Below, piece after piece: positions 15,756 to 22,154 of a stretch of 25,334 nucleotides of DNA (position 1 is the first letter of the stretch; each line of letters begins with the position of its first letter). The stretch spans positions 1 to 25,334 of the IMG/VR virus record IMGVR_UViG_3300042368_000146; one strand, given 5' to 3'. The translations under genes were made by a program, and so were the position numbers. The notes under the pieces are model-generated. The model was not told the origin of the DNA. It was given only the letters and a program-made list of their open reading frames with translations, and searched no databases. The DNA is from a virus.

Positions 15756-15898
15756 TTGGAGTGAGCCAAACGTTGGCCCCCTGAAAAGGGGCGTGCTAAC
15801 CGGCTCAGGTGCCGGGCTAGGCATTGACCGTCCTATGCCTGAGTAATAAGGGTCACTCATTTAACCATGCTCCGAAAGCCATGCTCCCGTGGTTTTCG
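15755..15898 (+). ncRNA. Structured leader RNA upstream of scaffold and capsid genes
   Basis: Six hairpins follow one another: TTTGG/CCAAA (15755-15770), GCCCC/GGGGC (15776-15792), CCGGC/GCCGG (15800-15815), AGGCAT/ATGCCT (15819-15840), TGAGT/ACTCA (15840-15859), and an 11-bp stem with two G-U pairs and a CTCC loop (15873-15898). In addition CTCAGG (15804-15809) in the third hairpin is complementary to CCTGAG (15838-15843), giving an alternative pairing or pseudoknot. The last stem ends 14 nt before the ribosome site GGGAAGG (15913-15919) of the scaffold gene. No known riboswitch, ribozyme or tRNA signature was recognised. It could be a regulatory leader, a processing site or a stability element for the capsid message. 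Confidence 0.5.
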
Positions 15899-15921
15899 CG
15901 CTATAGCAGATTGGGAAGGCA

Positions 15922-16395
15922 ATGTCCGACAACTACACAGATGACGACTTCGATCTTGACGCTGACGACAGCAATAGCATCCAGAACCTTCGACGGGCCG
16001 CTAACGCTGCTAAGAAACTCAAGGCCGAAAACACCCGAATGAAGCGCGAACTTGCTTTTGCTAAGGCCGGGATTCCCCTCACAGACCCCAAGATGAATTA
16101 CTTTGTCAAGGGATACGAGGGCGAGTTGGAGCCCGATGCGATTCGTGAGGCAGCGACAGAGGCCGGGTTCCTTGCTGTAGAGGCCGCTCCCCAAGAGCAG
16201 GTTTCAGACGCTAACGCCGAGGCTGTGGCTTACGCCCAGCAGCGAGTAATGGCGGCATCAGCGGGAGCCACTTCAGAAGATATTTCTGAGGCTGCGGCGC
16301 TGGCTCGCATGGAATCCGCAATGCAAGAGGGTGGTCTGGAGGCAATGTTGGACGTTGCCCGACAGTACGGCATCCCCACTAACGCTGAATATTAG
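15922..16395 (+). CDS. Probable scaffolding protein
   Basis: A 157-residue, acidic, mostly helical product encoded directly before the major capsid gene, the usual place for the scaffold that guides prohead assembly and then leaves. The N-terminus is Asp-rich (NYTDDDFDLDADDS), followed by a charged helix (LRRAANAAKKLKAENTRMKR), a conserved-looking core (FAKAGIPLTDPKMNYFVKGY) and an Ala/Glu/Gln-rich C-terminal half. ATG 15922 has GGGAAGG two bases upstream of the GC spacer. Its stop TAG overlaps the capsid gene's ribosome site. No separate maturation protease gene is seen in the window. Confidence 0.75.
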   Translation: MSDNYTDDDFDLDADDSNSIQNLRRAANAAKKLKAENTRMKRELAFAKAGIPLTDPKMNYFVKGYEGELEPDAIREAATEAGFLAVEAAPQEQVSDANAEAVAYAQQRVMAASAGATSEDISEAAALARMESAMQEGGLEAMLDVARQYGIPTNAEY

Positions 16396-16406
16396 GAGAA
16401 TAAGAA

Positions 16407-17450
16407 ATGCCAGCAGGCACCGGCACCCCCGGTTCTAACCAGAACGGCCCTCTCGCAGCGCCGTCTTTTTCCCCCGGCGAGATTGTTACCGCTGCGGGTC
16501 CGCTGAGCAACAACGCTCCGGCCCCCGTCGTTGACATCACCCTGGGCTCGCAGTTCGTTACCAAGGCGTACGACCTTGCGATTTACCCGGCCCTCCGTCC
16601 CGAACTTATCTTTGACCAGTTCGCTACGGTTCGCGCCACCCGCCTTACGCACCGTGGCGCTAGCGTCCGGTTCTCATTCGTTGACGACATCAGCGAGCAG
16701 GTCACCCCGCTCCTTGAGAACATCGACGTTGACAGCGTGACCCTTTCCAGCAAGGCTCTCTCGGTCCCGATGGACGAGTTTGGTACTGCTGTCACCACCA
16801 CGGCTCTGCTCCGTGGCACTTCGATGATCCCGGTGGACCCGCTGGTCGCTGAGCGCGTCGGCTACAACGCCGGTATCTCGGTTGACACGCTGGCTCGTCA
16901 GGCTCTTGATGTCGCGTCCATCACTTACGATGACGCTTCCACGGCGACCATCACGGAGATCGGTTCCTCTAGCGACTTCCTCAACTCTTGGCTCATTCAG
17001 GAGGCTGTCGCTAATCTTCAGTCGAACAACGTCCGTCCCTTCCGTGGCGGTCAGTACGTCGCTGTTGTGTCGCCGTACCAGGCCCAGCACCTCAAGTCCG
17101 ATACCACGGACACGGGCTGGCGCTACACGGTGTCCCGCAACGAGGGCGCCGCTGGCAACAGCATCTTCATGGGCGAGATCGGCACCTACGAGGGTGTCCG
17201 CATCATTGTCAACAACCACCTCACCAGCACGGGCATGGCTTACGTCATGGGTGCCGAGGCGCTGTCGAAGGTTTACTCCGACGCTCCTGGTTTCGGCCCG
17301 AACCCGCGCGTGGTCGTGTCGCCGGTTGTGGATAAACTGCGCCGTTTCGCCTCTATCGGCTGGTACCACCTGGTCGGGTACTCGGTGTTCCGTGCGGATG
17401 CTCTTGTTCGCATTGAGACTGATCCGGGCCTCCAGCCCCCGCCCGCCTAA
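16407..17450 (+). CDS. Major capsid protein, N4-gp56 family type
   Basis: A 347-residue product that forms the HK97-fold shell. Recognisable family features are AYDLAIYPALRPELIFDQFA near 54-73, the RGASVRFSFVDD strand, VDEFGTAV-like E-loop sequence (PMDEFGTAVTTTALLRGTS), IPVDPLVAERVGYNA, and the C-terminal GWYHLVGYSVFRADALVRIE. TAGGAG at 16393-16398, overlapping the scaffold stop, is the ribosome site. Codon use is strikingly C-ending (GTC, ATC, CTC, TTC, GAC) compared with the T-ending neighbours 4767-15200, as expected for the most highly expressed gene. The gene is followed after 10 bases by a strong hairpin. Confidence 0.92.
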   Translation: MPAGTGTPGSNQNGPLAAPSFSPGEIVTAAGPLSNNAPAPVVDITLGSQFVTKAYDLAIYPALRPELIFDQFATVRATRLTHRGASVRFSFVDDISEQVTPLLENIDVDSVTLSSKALSVPMDEFGTAVTTTALLRGTSMIPVDPLVAERVGYNAGISVDTLARQALDVASITYDDASTATITEIGSSSDFLNSWLIQEAVANLQSNNVRPFRGGQYVAVVSPYQAQHLKSDTTDTGWRYTVSRNEGAAGNSIFMGEIGTYEGVRIIVNNHLTSTGMAYVMGAEALSKVYSDAPGFGPNPRVVVSPVVDKLRRFASIGWYHLVGYSVFRADALVRIETDPGLQPPPA

Positions 17451-17460
17451 GACGGACTGA

Positions 17461-17494
17461 GAGGGAGGGGCCTGCACTAGCGGGCTCCTCCCTC
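17461..17494 (+). terminator. 15-bp hairpin after the capsid gene (attenuator or mRNA stabiliser)
   Basis: Arms 17461-17475 and 17480-17494 pair along their whole length (15 bp, two of them G-U) around an ACTA loop. There is no T-run afterwards: the next bases are ACAGGGGAG, the ribosome site of the following small gene. It is therefore not a classical intrinsic terminator. It may be a partial terminator or a 3' stem protecting the capsid mRNA and lowering expression of genes beyond it. Confidence 0.6.
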
Positions 17495-17509
17495 ACAGGG
17501 GAGTGACTG

Positions 17510-17656
17510 ATGAACAAGGTGAAGAAGGTCATGGGAGAGTACAAGCGTGGCACTCTCCACTCCGGTTCCAAGAAGGGGCCGAAGGTTAAGTCTCGTAAGC
17601 AAGCGGTCGCTATTGCTTTGAGTGAGCAGCGGCGCGTGAAGAAGCGGAGCAAGTAG
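17510..17656 (+). CDS. Small basic protein, DUF6496-like
   Basis: A 48-residue product, strongly basic. The segment KVMGEYKRGTLHSGSKKGP followed by VKSRKQAVAIALSEQRR matches the pattern I know as DUF6496, a short family common in phages and bacteria without a defined function. The start ATG 17510 follows AGGGGAG (17497-17503) directly after the capsid hairpin. The C-terminus is KKRSK, and its final 17 bases are repeated at the end of the next gene. It is first in a cassette of tiny basic proteins next to the capsid gene, which suggests abundant, possibly virion-packaged DNA-binding proteins; that role is inferred. Confidence 0.8.
   Translation: MNKVKKVMGEYKRGTLHSGSKKGPKVKSRKQAVAIALSEQRRVKKRSK
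17639..17655 (+). repeat. 17-bp direct repeat, copy 1 (copy 2 at 17912-17928)
   Basis: The sequence AAGAAGCGGAGCAAGTA occurs identically at 17639-17655 and 17912-17928, 273 bp apart. It encodes the C-terminal KKRSK plus the start of the stop codon in two successive genes, so the copies bracket exactly one gene unit. This spacing would allow gain or loss of that gene by homologous recombination. Confidence 0.7.
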
Positions 17657-17929
17657 ATGCCAGCGAAGGGTCCCGGTTACGGGAGCAGTGGTCGCATGAG
17701 TGGTGGCGCTGGTCGCCACGCCAAGCCGTCTGGCGCTTCTCGCGTTAAGACTGGTATGAGTAAGGTTCGGAAGACTAAGGGCACTTCTAACTACGGCAGC
17801 GTCGATAAGAGTGGCATGTTTCGTGGTTGGGGTTCTGCTTCTCGCGCTGGTGCTGAGGGTCCGAAGAAGTCTTCTGGTAATCGTTTTGTTATGCCGTCTA
17901 CGACTAAGAAGAAGAAGCGGAGCAAGTAA
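17657..17929 (+). CDS. Small Lys/Gly/Ser-rich basic protein
   Basis: A 90-residue product that begins immediately after the previous stop. It is dominated by Lys, Arg, Gly and Ser, with almost no acidic residues, and ends in KKKKRSK. Short motifs GAEGPKK and KTKGTSNYGS recur in related form in the neighbouring small genes, suggesting duplication within the cassette. No hydrophobic core is visible, so it is probably disordered and nucleic-acid binding, protamine-like in composition. No family is recognised. Confidence 0.7.
   Translation: MPAKGPGYGSSGRMSGGAGRHAKPSGASRVKTGMSKVRKTKGTSNYGSVDKSGMFRGWGSASRAGAEGPKKSSGNRFVMPSTTKKKKRSK
17912..17928 (+). repeat. 17-bp direct repeat, copy 2
   Basis: This copy is identical to 17639-17655 and lies at the 3' end of the 90-residue basic gene, running into the TAATG junction with the next gene. 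Confidence 0.7.
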
Positions 17930-18099
17930 TGAAGTCTCAATCCACGGGCGGCACTAAGGGCAACGGCCCTAAGTGGAAGGGTCAGACAAGCGGCTCTTAC
18001 GGTCCCCAGTATGAGCGCACTACCGCCGTTACTCGCCGTAAGGCTGCTATGGCTAAGAAGTCTGCTACTGCCCCTAAGCGTGGATCGAAGAAGAAGTAA
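17929..18099 (+). CDS. Small basic protein (56 residues)
   Basis: Starts at ATG 17929 within a TAATG overlap and ends at TAA 18097-18099. The product begins MKSQSTGGTKGN, contains a KGQTSGSYG segment and ends KRGSKKK. It has about a quarter Lys/Arg and very few acidic residues. The N-terminus resembles that of the 18478-18627 protein (MKAQTKGNRATGSY), suggesting they are paralogues. No family is recognised; it belongs to the post-capsid basic cassette. Confidence 0.65.
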   Translation: MKSQSTGGTKGNGPKWKGQTSGSYGPQYERTTAVTRRKAAMAKKSATAPKRGSKKK

Positions 18100-18371
18100 T
18101 GCCTGCTAAGTCTGGTCGTGACCCCCGGCTCGCAAGGGCCGGGGTTAGCGGCTTCAACAAGCCGAAGCGTACGCCGTCGCATCCCACTAAGTCGCATGTT
18201 GTTGTGGCTAAAGAGGGTAGCCAGGTGAAGACGATTCGGTTTGGTCAGCAGGGTGTGACGGGTGACCGTCAGCCCACGAAGCGTCAGGCGTCGTTTAAGG
18301 CGCGTCACGCTAAGAACATCGCTAAGGGCAAAATGTCCGCAGCGTACTGGGCCAACAAGGTGAAGTGGTAG
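18099..18371 (+). CDS. Conserved phage basic protein with RHAKNI-GKMSAAYWA motif
   Basis: A 90-residue product, TAATG overlap at the start. The segments SHVVVAKEGSQVKTIRFGQQ and SFKARHAKNIAKGKMSAAYW followed by ANKVKW form a pattern I recall from many environmental and cyanobacterial phage small proteins of unknown function. Unlike the other basic proteins it has a probable folded core (strands VVVAKEG and VKTIRFG, then a helix ending in the aromatic YWANKVKW). The conserved Arg-His and Trp suggest a specific nucleic-acid or protein contact. The function is unknown. Confidence 0.75.
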   Translation: MPAKSGRDPRLARAGVSGFNKPKRTPSHPTKSHVVVAKEGSQVKTIRFGQQGVTGDRQPTKRQASFKARHAKNIAKGKMSAAYWANKVKW

Positions 18372-18373
18372 TC

Positions 18374-18481
18374 ATGTGCATGGCTTGTGGATGCGGTATC
18401 GCTAATGACAAAAAGTCCACGGTGATGATTGACGGCAAGGTCAAGGTCACCCACGATGGGATGAAAGAGGGCGGCAAGTGA
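18374..18481 (+). CDS. Tiny cysteine-rich protein (35 residues)
   Basis: The product starts MCMACGCG, three cysteines in a CxxCxC arrangement at the very N-terminus, followed by a short Lys/Gly-rich strand region (KSTVMIDGKVKVTHDG). This could bind a metal ion or be a redox centre. The ribosome site is weak, so it may rely on coupling to the gene before it, 2 bases upstream. The stop overlaps the next start. Short CxxCxC phage proteins next to capsid genes are known to me only as hypothetical. Confidence 0.6.
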   Translation: MCMACGCGIANDKKSTVMIDGKVKVTHDGMKEGGK

Positions 18482-18627
18482 AGGCTCAGACTAAGGGCAA
18501 CCGCGCTACGGGTTCGTACGCAAAGGCCAGCCGTAACAGCAAGGCGAGCGTTGTAATGATGCGCCCTAAGAAGGCTCAGAAGTCTGTTGCCCGTAAGGGC
18601 GCTGAAGGGCCGAAGCGGAAGAAGTAG
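18478..18627 (+). CDS. Small basic protein (49 residues)
   Basis: Uses GTG 18478, overlapping the previous stop (GTGA), with AGAGG at 18466-18470 and 7 nt spacing. The product begins MKAQTKGNRATGSY and ends GAEGPKRKK, with a Lys/Arg-rich body. Its two ends resemble the 56-residue protein (start) and the 90-residue protein at 17657 (GAEGPKK). It is the last of the basic cassette; the next gene starts on its stop (TAGTG). Confidence 0.65.
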   Translation: MKAQTKGNRATGSYAKASRNSKASVVMMRPKKAQKSVARKGAEGPKRKK

Positions 18628-18956
18628 TGGCTACCGTCCAACTGTTAGGTAGAGGAACCTACGGCCCCGACGTACCGATGGGCCGTGGGGTTTCTCGCCT
18701 GTGGATGTACTTCCTGTCACCACCAGCCCAGAACAGCGTAATCGTTTACGACGACGGTAGCGTTGTTGAAGCACCAGGATTTGAAAACAGCCAGATTCAG
18801 GCCGATAACGTCTACGTGTTTATTCTTGGTGGGACTCGTTTTCGCTGCGAAACTGGGTCATTTGAGTACAACGCTCTAACTGCTGCTGGGTATACTTGGC
18901 AGACGATTACCGGCTTTGATGAGTACGGTGAGGATTACGATGACCAGTACCCATAG
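18627..18956 (+). CDS. Small virion-region protein with acidic C-terminus
   Basis: A 109-residue product starting at GTG 18627. In contrast to its basic neighbours it looks globular and beta-rich ([41 protein letters not shown]) and ends in an acidic Tyr/Asp tail ([13 protein letters not shown]). The beta-rich core and its position between capsid and fibre genes suggest a head decoration or tail-associated protein, but no family is recognised. The following gene uses the ribosome site TAGGAG that overlaps this stop. Confidence 0.7.
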   Translation: MATVQLLGRGTYGPDVPMGRGVSRLWMYFLSPPAQNSVIVYDDGSVVEAPGFENSQIQADNVYVFILGGTRFRCETGSFEYNALTAAGYTWQTITGFDEYGEDYDDQYP

Positions 18957-18964
18957 GAGTGTTT

Positions 18965-20233
18965 ATGCCTACGCTCCCAAGTCCTAATCGTGCGCCTGGT
19001 GACCCGAATCATGCGAGTGACACCAATTTAATTATTGATGCAATTAACGCTATCCAATCGCAGGTGGATAACTTTCCTCCTGGCCCTACTGGTCCTGTTG
19101 GTCCGACAGGTCCGACTGGTTCAGTAGGTGCGACAGGCGCTGCCTCTAACGTTACAGGACCTACAGGTAGCCAAGGTGATGCTGGTCCTACTGGACCTAC
19201 TGGCGCGCAAGGACCTGTTGGCCCTACGGGAACGCAGGGACCTACGGGCGCGCAGGGCTTTCAGGGGATCGTCGGCCCAACCGGGCATATCGGACCCACC
19301 GGGCCGCAAGGCAATTCCGTCACCGGCCCGACAGGACCGACTGGCCCCCAGGGTGATCGTTACCAAACCACTTCCACTACGCCAATGACTATCATTGCTA
19401 GCGGGACACTTAACTTTACGATCCCTACTGGGTTGGCTTACACAACTAATCAGACGATTCTTGTCTCGCATGATTTTGCTAACCACATGCACGCAGAGAT
19501 CGACACCTATAATGCTTCAACTGGTGCGGTAGTTGCTCAGGTCAGCGACAAGGAAGGCAGCGGTACTTACTCGCTGTGGGAAGTTAACCTATCTGGTGCT
19601 GTTGGTGCTGAGGGTCCGACTGGTCCTACGGGTGCTACGGGTGCGCCGTCCACGGTTACTGGCCCGGTAGGTCCGACTGGTCCGGTAGGTCCGACTGGCC
19701 CTCAGGGTCCTGCTGGGGCTCAGGGAATCCAGGGAATCCAGGGGAATACAGGTCCTACCGGCGCGACTGGGTTGGCTGGCAGTACGGGGCCGACTGGACC
19801 TATTGGCCCTACTGGTTCTACTGGCACTCCTGGTGTCACGGGTCCAACCGGTCCTACTGGACATATTGGACCGACTGGTGCGAATTCCACGGTGACTGGT
19901 CCGACTGGGCCAACTGGACCGATGGGTCCTGCCGGTACTAACGGTGGCATCGGTCCGACTGGTCCTACGGGTGCAGCGTCTACGGTAACTGGACCCACGG
20001 GTGCCGCTGGCGCTAACGGAGCCCCTGGTATAGATGGTCCGACTGGGCCAACTGGACCTCAAGGTGCTATTGGCCCTACGGGTCCTCAGGGTCCGACAGG
20101 TCCCATCGGGGCGACTGGCCCCACAGGATCAACCGGACCTACCGGCCCAGTCCAATTCGCTTCTTACCAGACATCCGCTCCTTCGAGTCCTGTCACGGGA
20201 CAGATTTGGATGGATTCGGACGCCACCGTATGA
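18965..20233 (+). CDS. Collagen-like fibre protein
   Basis: A 422-residue product; ATG 18965 is preferred because TAGGAG (18954-18959) is 5 nt upstream. Order of parts: an N-terminal anchor (residues 1-36, [15 protein letters not shown]); collagen-like Gly-X-Y repeats, mostly GPT (DNA ~19079-19355); a beta domain of about 80 residues (19356-19595, with [15 protein letters not shown] and YNASTGAVV) of the kind inserted in many phage fibres; a longer collagen block (19596-20155); and a short C-terminal motif [19 protein letters not shown]. Regular breaks of the type GAxSTVTGP interrupt the triplets. Collagen repeats in phage trimerise into rods. The protein is likely a tail or head fibre. The stop overlaps the glycosyltransferase start (ATGA). 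Confidence 0.85.
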   Translation: MPTLPSPNRAPGDPNHASDTNLIIDAINAIQSQVDNFPPGPTGPVGPTGPTGSVGATGAASNVTGPTGSQGDAGPTGPTGAQGPVGPTGTQGPTGAQGFQGIVGPTGHIGPTGPQGNSVTGPTGPTGPQGDRYQTTSTTPMTIIASGTLNFTIPTGLAYTTNQTILVSHDFANHMHAEIDTYNASTGAVVAQVSDKEGSGTYSLWEVNLSGAVGAEGPTGPTGATGAPSTVTGPVGPTGPVGPTGPQGPAGAQGIQGIQGNTGPTGATGLAGSTGPTGPIGPTGSTGTPGVTGPTGPTGHIGPTGANSTVTGPTGPTGPMGPAGTNGGIGPTGPTGAASTVTGPTGAAGANGAPGIDGPTGPTGPQGAIGPTGPQGPTGPIGATGPTGSTGPTGPVQFASYQTSAPSSPVTGQIWMDSDATV

Positions 20234-21273
20234 AAATAGCCGTCTATACCATCGCTAAGAATGAGCAGCAGTTTGTGGAACGCTGGCAGCAGTCAGCCTG
20301 CGACGCAGACTCGCTACACATTCTGGACACGGGCAGCGACGACCGTACAGTAACGGTTGCCCGTGATCTTGGTATTGATGTGGTCGTGCGGAAGATTGAC
20401 CCGTGGCGATTCGACCATGCTCGTAACGCAAGTCTCGCTATGGTTCCTAACGGTGTTGACTTGTGTATTGCGTTGGACATGGATGAGGTTCTGCTACCTG
20501 GGTGGCGAGACGAACTGGAAAAGGTCGGGGCAAATGTTACGCGACCGCGCTACAAGTACACATGGTCATGGAAGTCTCCGAGTGTTCCAGACCTCCAGTA
20601 CGGGGGAGACAAAATCCATTCCCGTAACGGGTACAAGTGGAAGCATCCCGTTCACGAAGTTCTTGTCACAGATGGTATTGAAGAAGTGCAGGAATGGACT
20701 GATCTGGAAATTCACCATCATCCTGACCATACGAAGTCGCGGGGCCAGTATTTTTCGCTGTTGGAATTGGCGGTAGCGGAAGACCCTGAGGACGACAGGA
20801 ACTCTCACTATCTGGCCCGAGAGTATTTCTTTCACAATAAGATGGATGAGGCTGAGGCCGAGTTCAAGCGGCACCTATCTTTGCCTAGAGCGGCATGGCC
20901 TGCCGAGCGAGCCCAGTCGTACCGCTATCTGTACAAGATTACAAAGAACTCTGACTATCTTCACTCTGCTATTCGTGAGGACCCTCAGCGCCGTGAGGCC
21001 TACGTTGACTTGTCTTTCCACCACTACCTAGAGGCCGAGTGGATGCCATGTCTTGCTGCCGCTAAGGGCGCTCTAGCAATCACGGAGAAGCCGTTGATGT
21101 ATCTGGTTGAGGGGTTTGCGTGGGGAGAACTGCCGCATGATTTGGCGGCTGTAGCGGCCTACGAGTTGGGCTTGTATCAGGAGGCTAAGTATCACGGCAT
21201 GGAGGCGGTCAAACTGTCTCCTTATGACGATAGACTTATTACTAATCTGAAGATGTATGAGGAGGCGGCATGA
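20230..21273 (+). CDS. Family 2 glycosyltransferase with C-terminal TPR-like helices
   Basis: A 347-residue product that transfers a sugar from a nucleotide-sugar donor. The start is ATG 20230, overlapping the fibre stop. The GT-A domain shows the N-terminal strand [36 protein letters not shown], the metal-binding DxD in LDMDE (83-85) and [10 protein letters not shown] (137-145). The C-terminal half is helical with TPR-like segments ([20 protein letters not shown] and [20 protein letters not shown]). Enzymes with this GT2-plus-TPR design are known in phages and bacteria. Translational coupling to a Gly-Pro-Thr fibre suggests that the fibre itself, or the host surface, is the target; the first is the more attractive idea. 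The acceptor and sugar are not visible from sequence. Confidence 0.85.
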   Translation: MKIAVYTIAKNEQQFVERWQQSACDADSLHILDTGSDDRTVTVARDLGIDVVVRKIDPWRFDHARNASLAMVPNGVDLCIALDMDEVLLPGWRDELEKVGANVTRPRYKYTWSWKSPSVPDLQYGGDKIHSRNGYKWKHPVHEVLVTDGIEEVQEWTDLEIHHHPDHTKSRGQYFSLLELAVAEDPEDDRNSHYLAREYFFHNKMDEAEAEFKRHLSLPRAAWPAERAQSYRYLYKITKNSDYLHSAIREDPQRREAYVDLSFHHYLEAEWMPCLAAAKGALAITEKPLMYLVEGFAWGELPHDLAAVAAYELGLYQEAKYHGMEAVKLSPYDDRLITNLKMYEEAA

Positions 21274-22154
21274 CGACGATTGCGAATATGGTTGCTGACG
21301 CGCGCCGCATTACCTACGGGTCAATGACTGAGCAAATCAACCTTATTGCCTCTACCGCTGCGGCGGGGGCTACGTCATTGATATTGGAACTTGATGTCAC
21401 GGGTATTACCCCAGGTTCCATTCTGTCGTCTGGCTTGAATGTCTGGTATGTCAAGGGTGTCCAGACTTCCGGCAATCAGGTGTTCGTCATTCCTGGCTAT
21501 GACAATTCTCCACAGGTTGTGGCTAACGCTGCGGATACTGTCATTATTAAGCCTAGGGTTACTGACTGGTATTTGTTTAATGCTATTAACGACGAGATCA
21601 GGAAACTGTCATCCCCCACTAACGGGCTGTACCGGGTAGGCACTTGGGTAGTTGACGTTTCACCCACCTACCAGACGTACGAGGTTCCGTCCGAGGCGCT
21701 GGACATGGTGAACATTCTGCGTGTCCGTTATCGCTGGCCTGGAACCCCCGATGTGTGGAGCGACATCCGTACCTCCTCGTATCGTTGGATTGTTAGCGAG
21801 ACTGGTAACAAGATTCAGTTGCTTGTTAACGTGCCGTCAGGAACAGAGATTGAGTTCACATATAAGGCCCCATTTGTTGAGGCTACAAGCCTTACTGACG
21901 ATCCCGTTGCTGATTGTGGGTTGGCGCAGACGATGCTTGATTTGCCTCCGCTTGGAGCAGCAACCACGTTGCTGAAGACCACGGATTCGCGACGTAATCA
22001 GATTAGCGCGCAGGGTGATCCGCGTCGCGCTACTGAGGTTCCTCCCGGCTCTAATCTTTCATCGGCAGCGATGCTGGATCGGGATTACAAGGCTCGCGTG
22101 CAGGATGAGTACGTTCGTCTGGTGCAGCGGTTCCCCATTTTTAAGGGCGTGTAA
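21270..22154 (+). CDS. Head-tail adaptor-like (tail tubular A-like) protein
   Basis: A 294-residue product; the ATG overlaps the glycosyltransferase stop, with GAGGAGG at 21258-21264. It begins with a helix (MVADARRIT), contains a small beta region, WYLFNAINDEIRKL, a mixed strand region, and a C-terminal helical part (LGAATTLLKTTDSRRNQISA then PRRATEVPPGSNLS and RDYKARVQDEYVRL). The C-terminal pattern and position before the nozzle-like gene suit the adaptor that joins portal and tail in short-tailed phages. Identification is by pattern and gene order. Confidence 0.6.
   Translation: MTTIANMVADARRITYGSMTEQINLIASTAAAGATSLILELDVTGITPGSILSSGLNVWYVKGVQTSGNQVFVIPGYDNSPQVVANAADTVIIKPRVTDWYLFNAINDEIRKLSSPTNGLYRVGTWVVDVSPTYQTYEVPSEALDMVNILRVRYRWPGTPDVWSDIRTSSYRWIVSETGNKIQLLVNVPSGTEIEFTYKAPFVEATSLTDDPVADCGLAQTMLDLPPLGAATTLLKTTDSRRNQISAQGDPRRATEVPPGSNLSSAAMLDRDYKARVQDEYVRLVQRFPIFKGV

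Noticed and set aside
15720-15921. tRNA or known ribozyme in the intergenic gap
   Set aside because: No T-loop GGTTCGA, acceptor pairing, or hammerhead/HDV core sequence was found; only unassigned hairpins are supported.
16674-17477. Open frame of 267 codons on the - strand opposite the capsid gene
   Set aside because: It arises from the C-ending codons of the capsid gene; Arg/Val/Asp-rich with no motif and no ribosome site.
19589-20062. Ser/Arg/Thr-repeat frame on the - strand in the collagen gene
   Set aside because: Antisense product of the Gly-Pro-Thr repeats; periodicity comes from the real gene.
18965-20233. CRISPR-like or simple tandem repeat array
   Set aside because: The DNA repetition is codon-level and encodes Gly-X-Y triplets; there are no spacers or constant repeat units.
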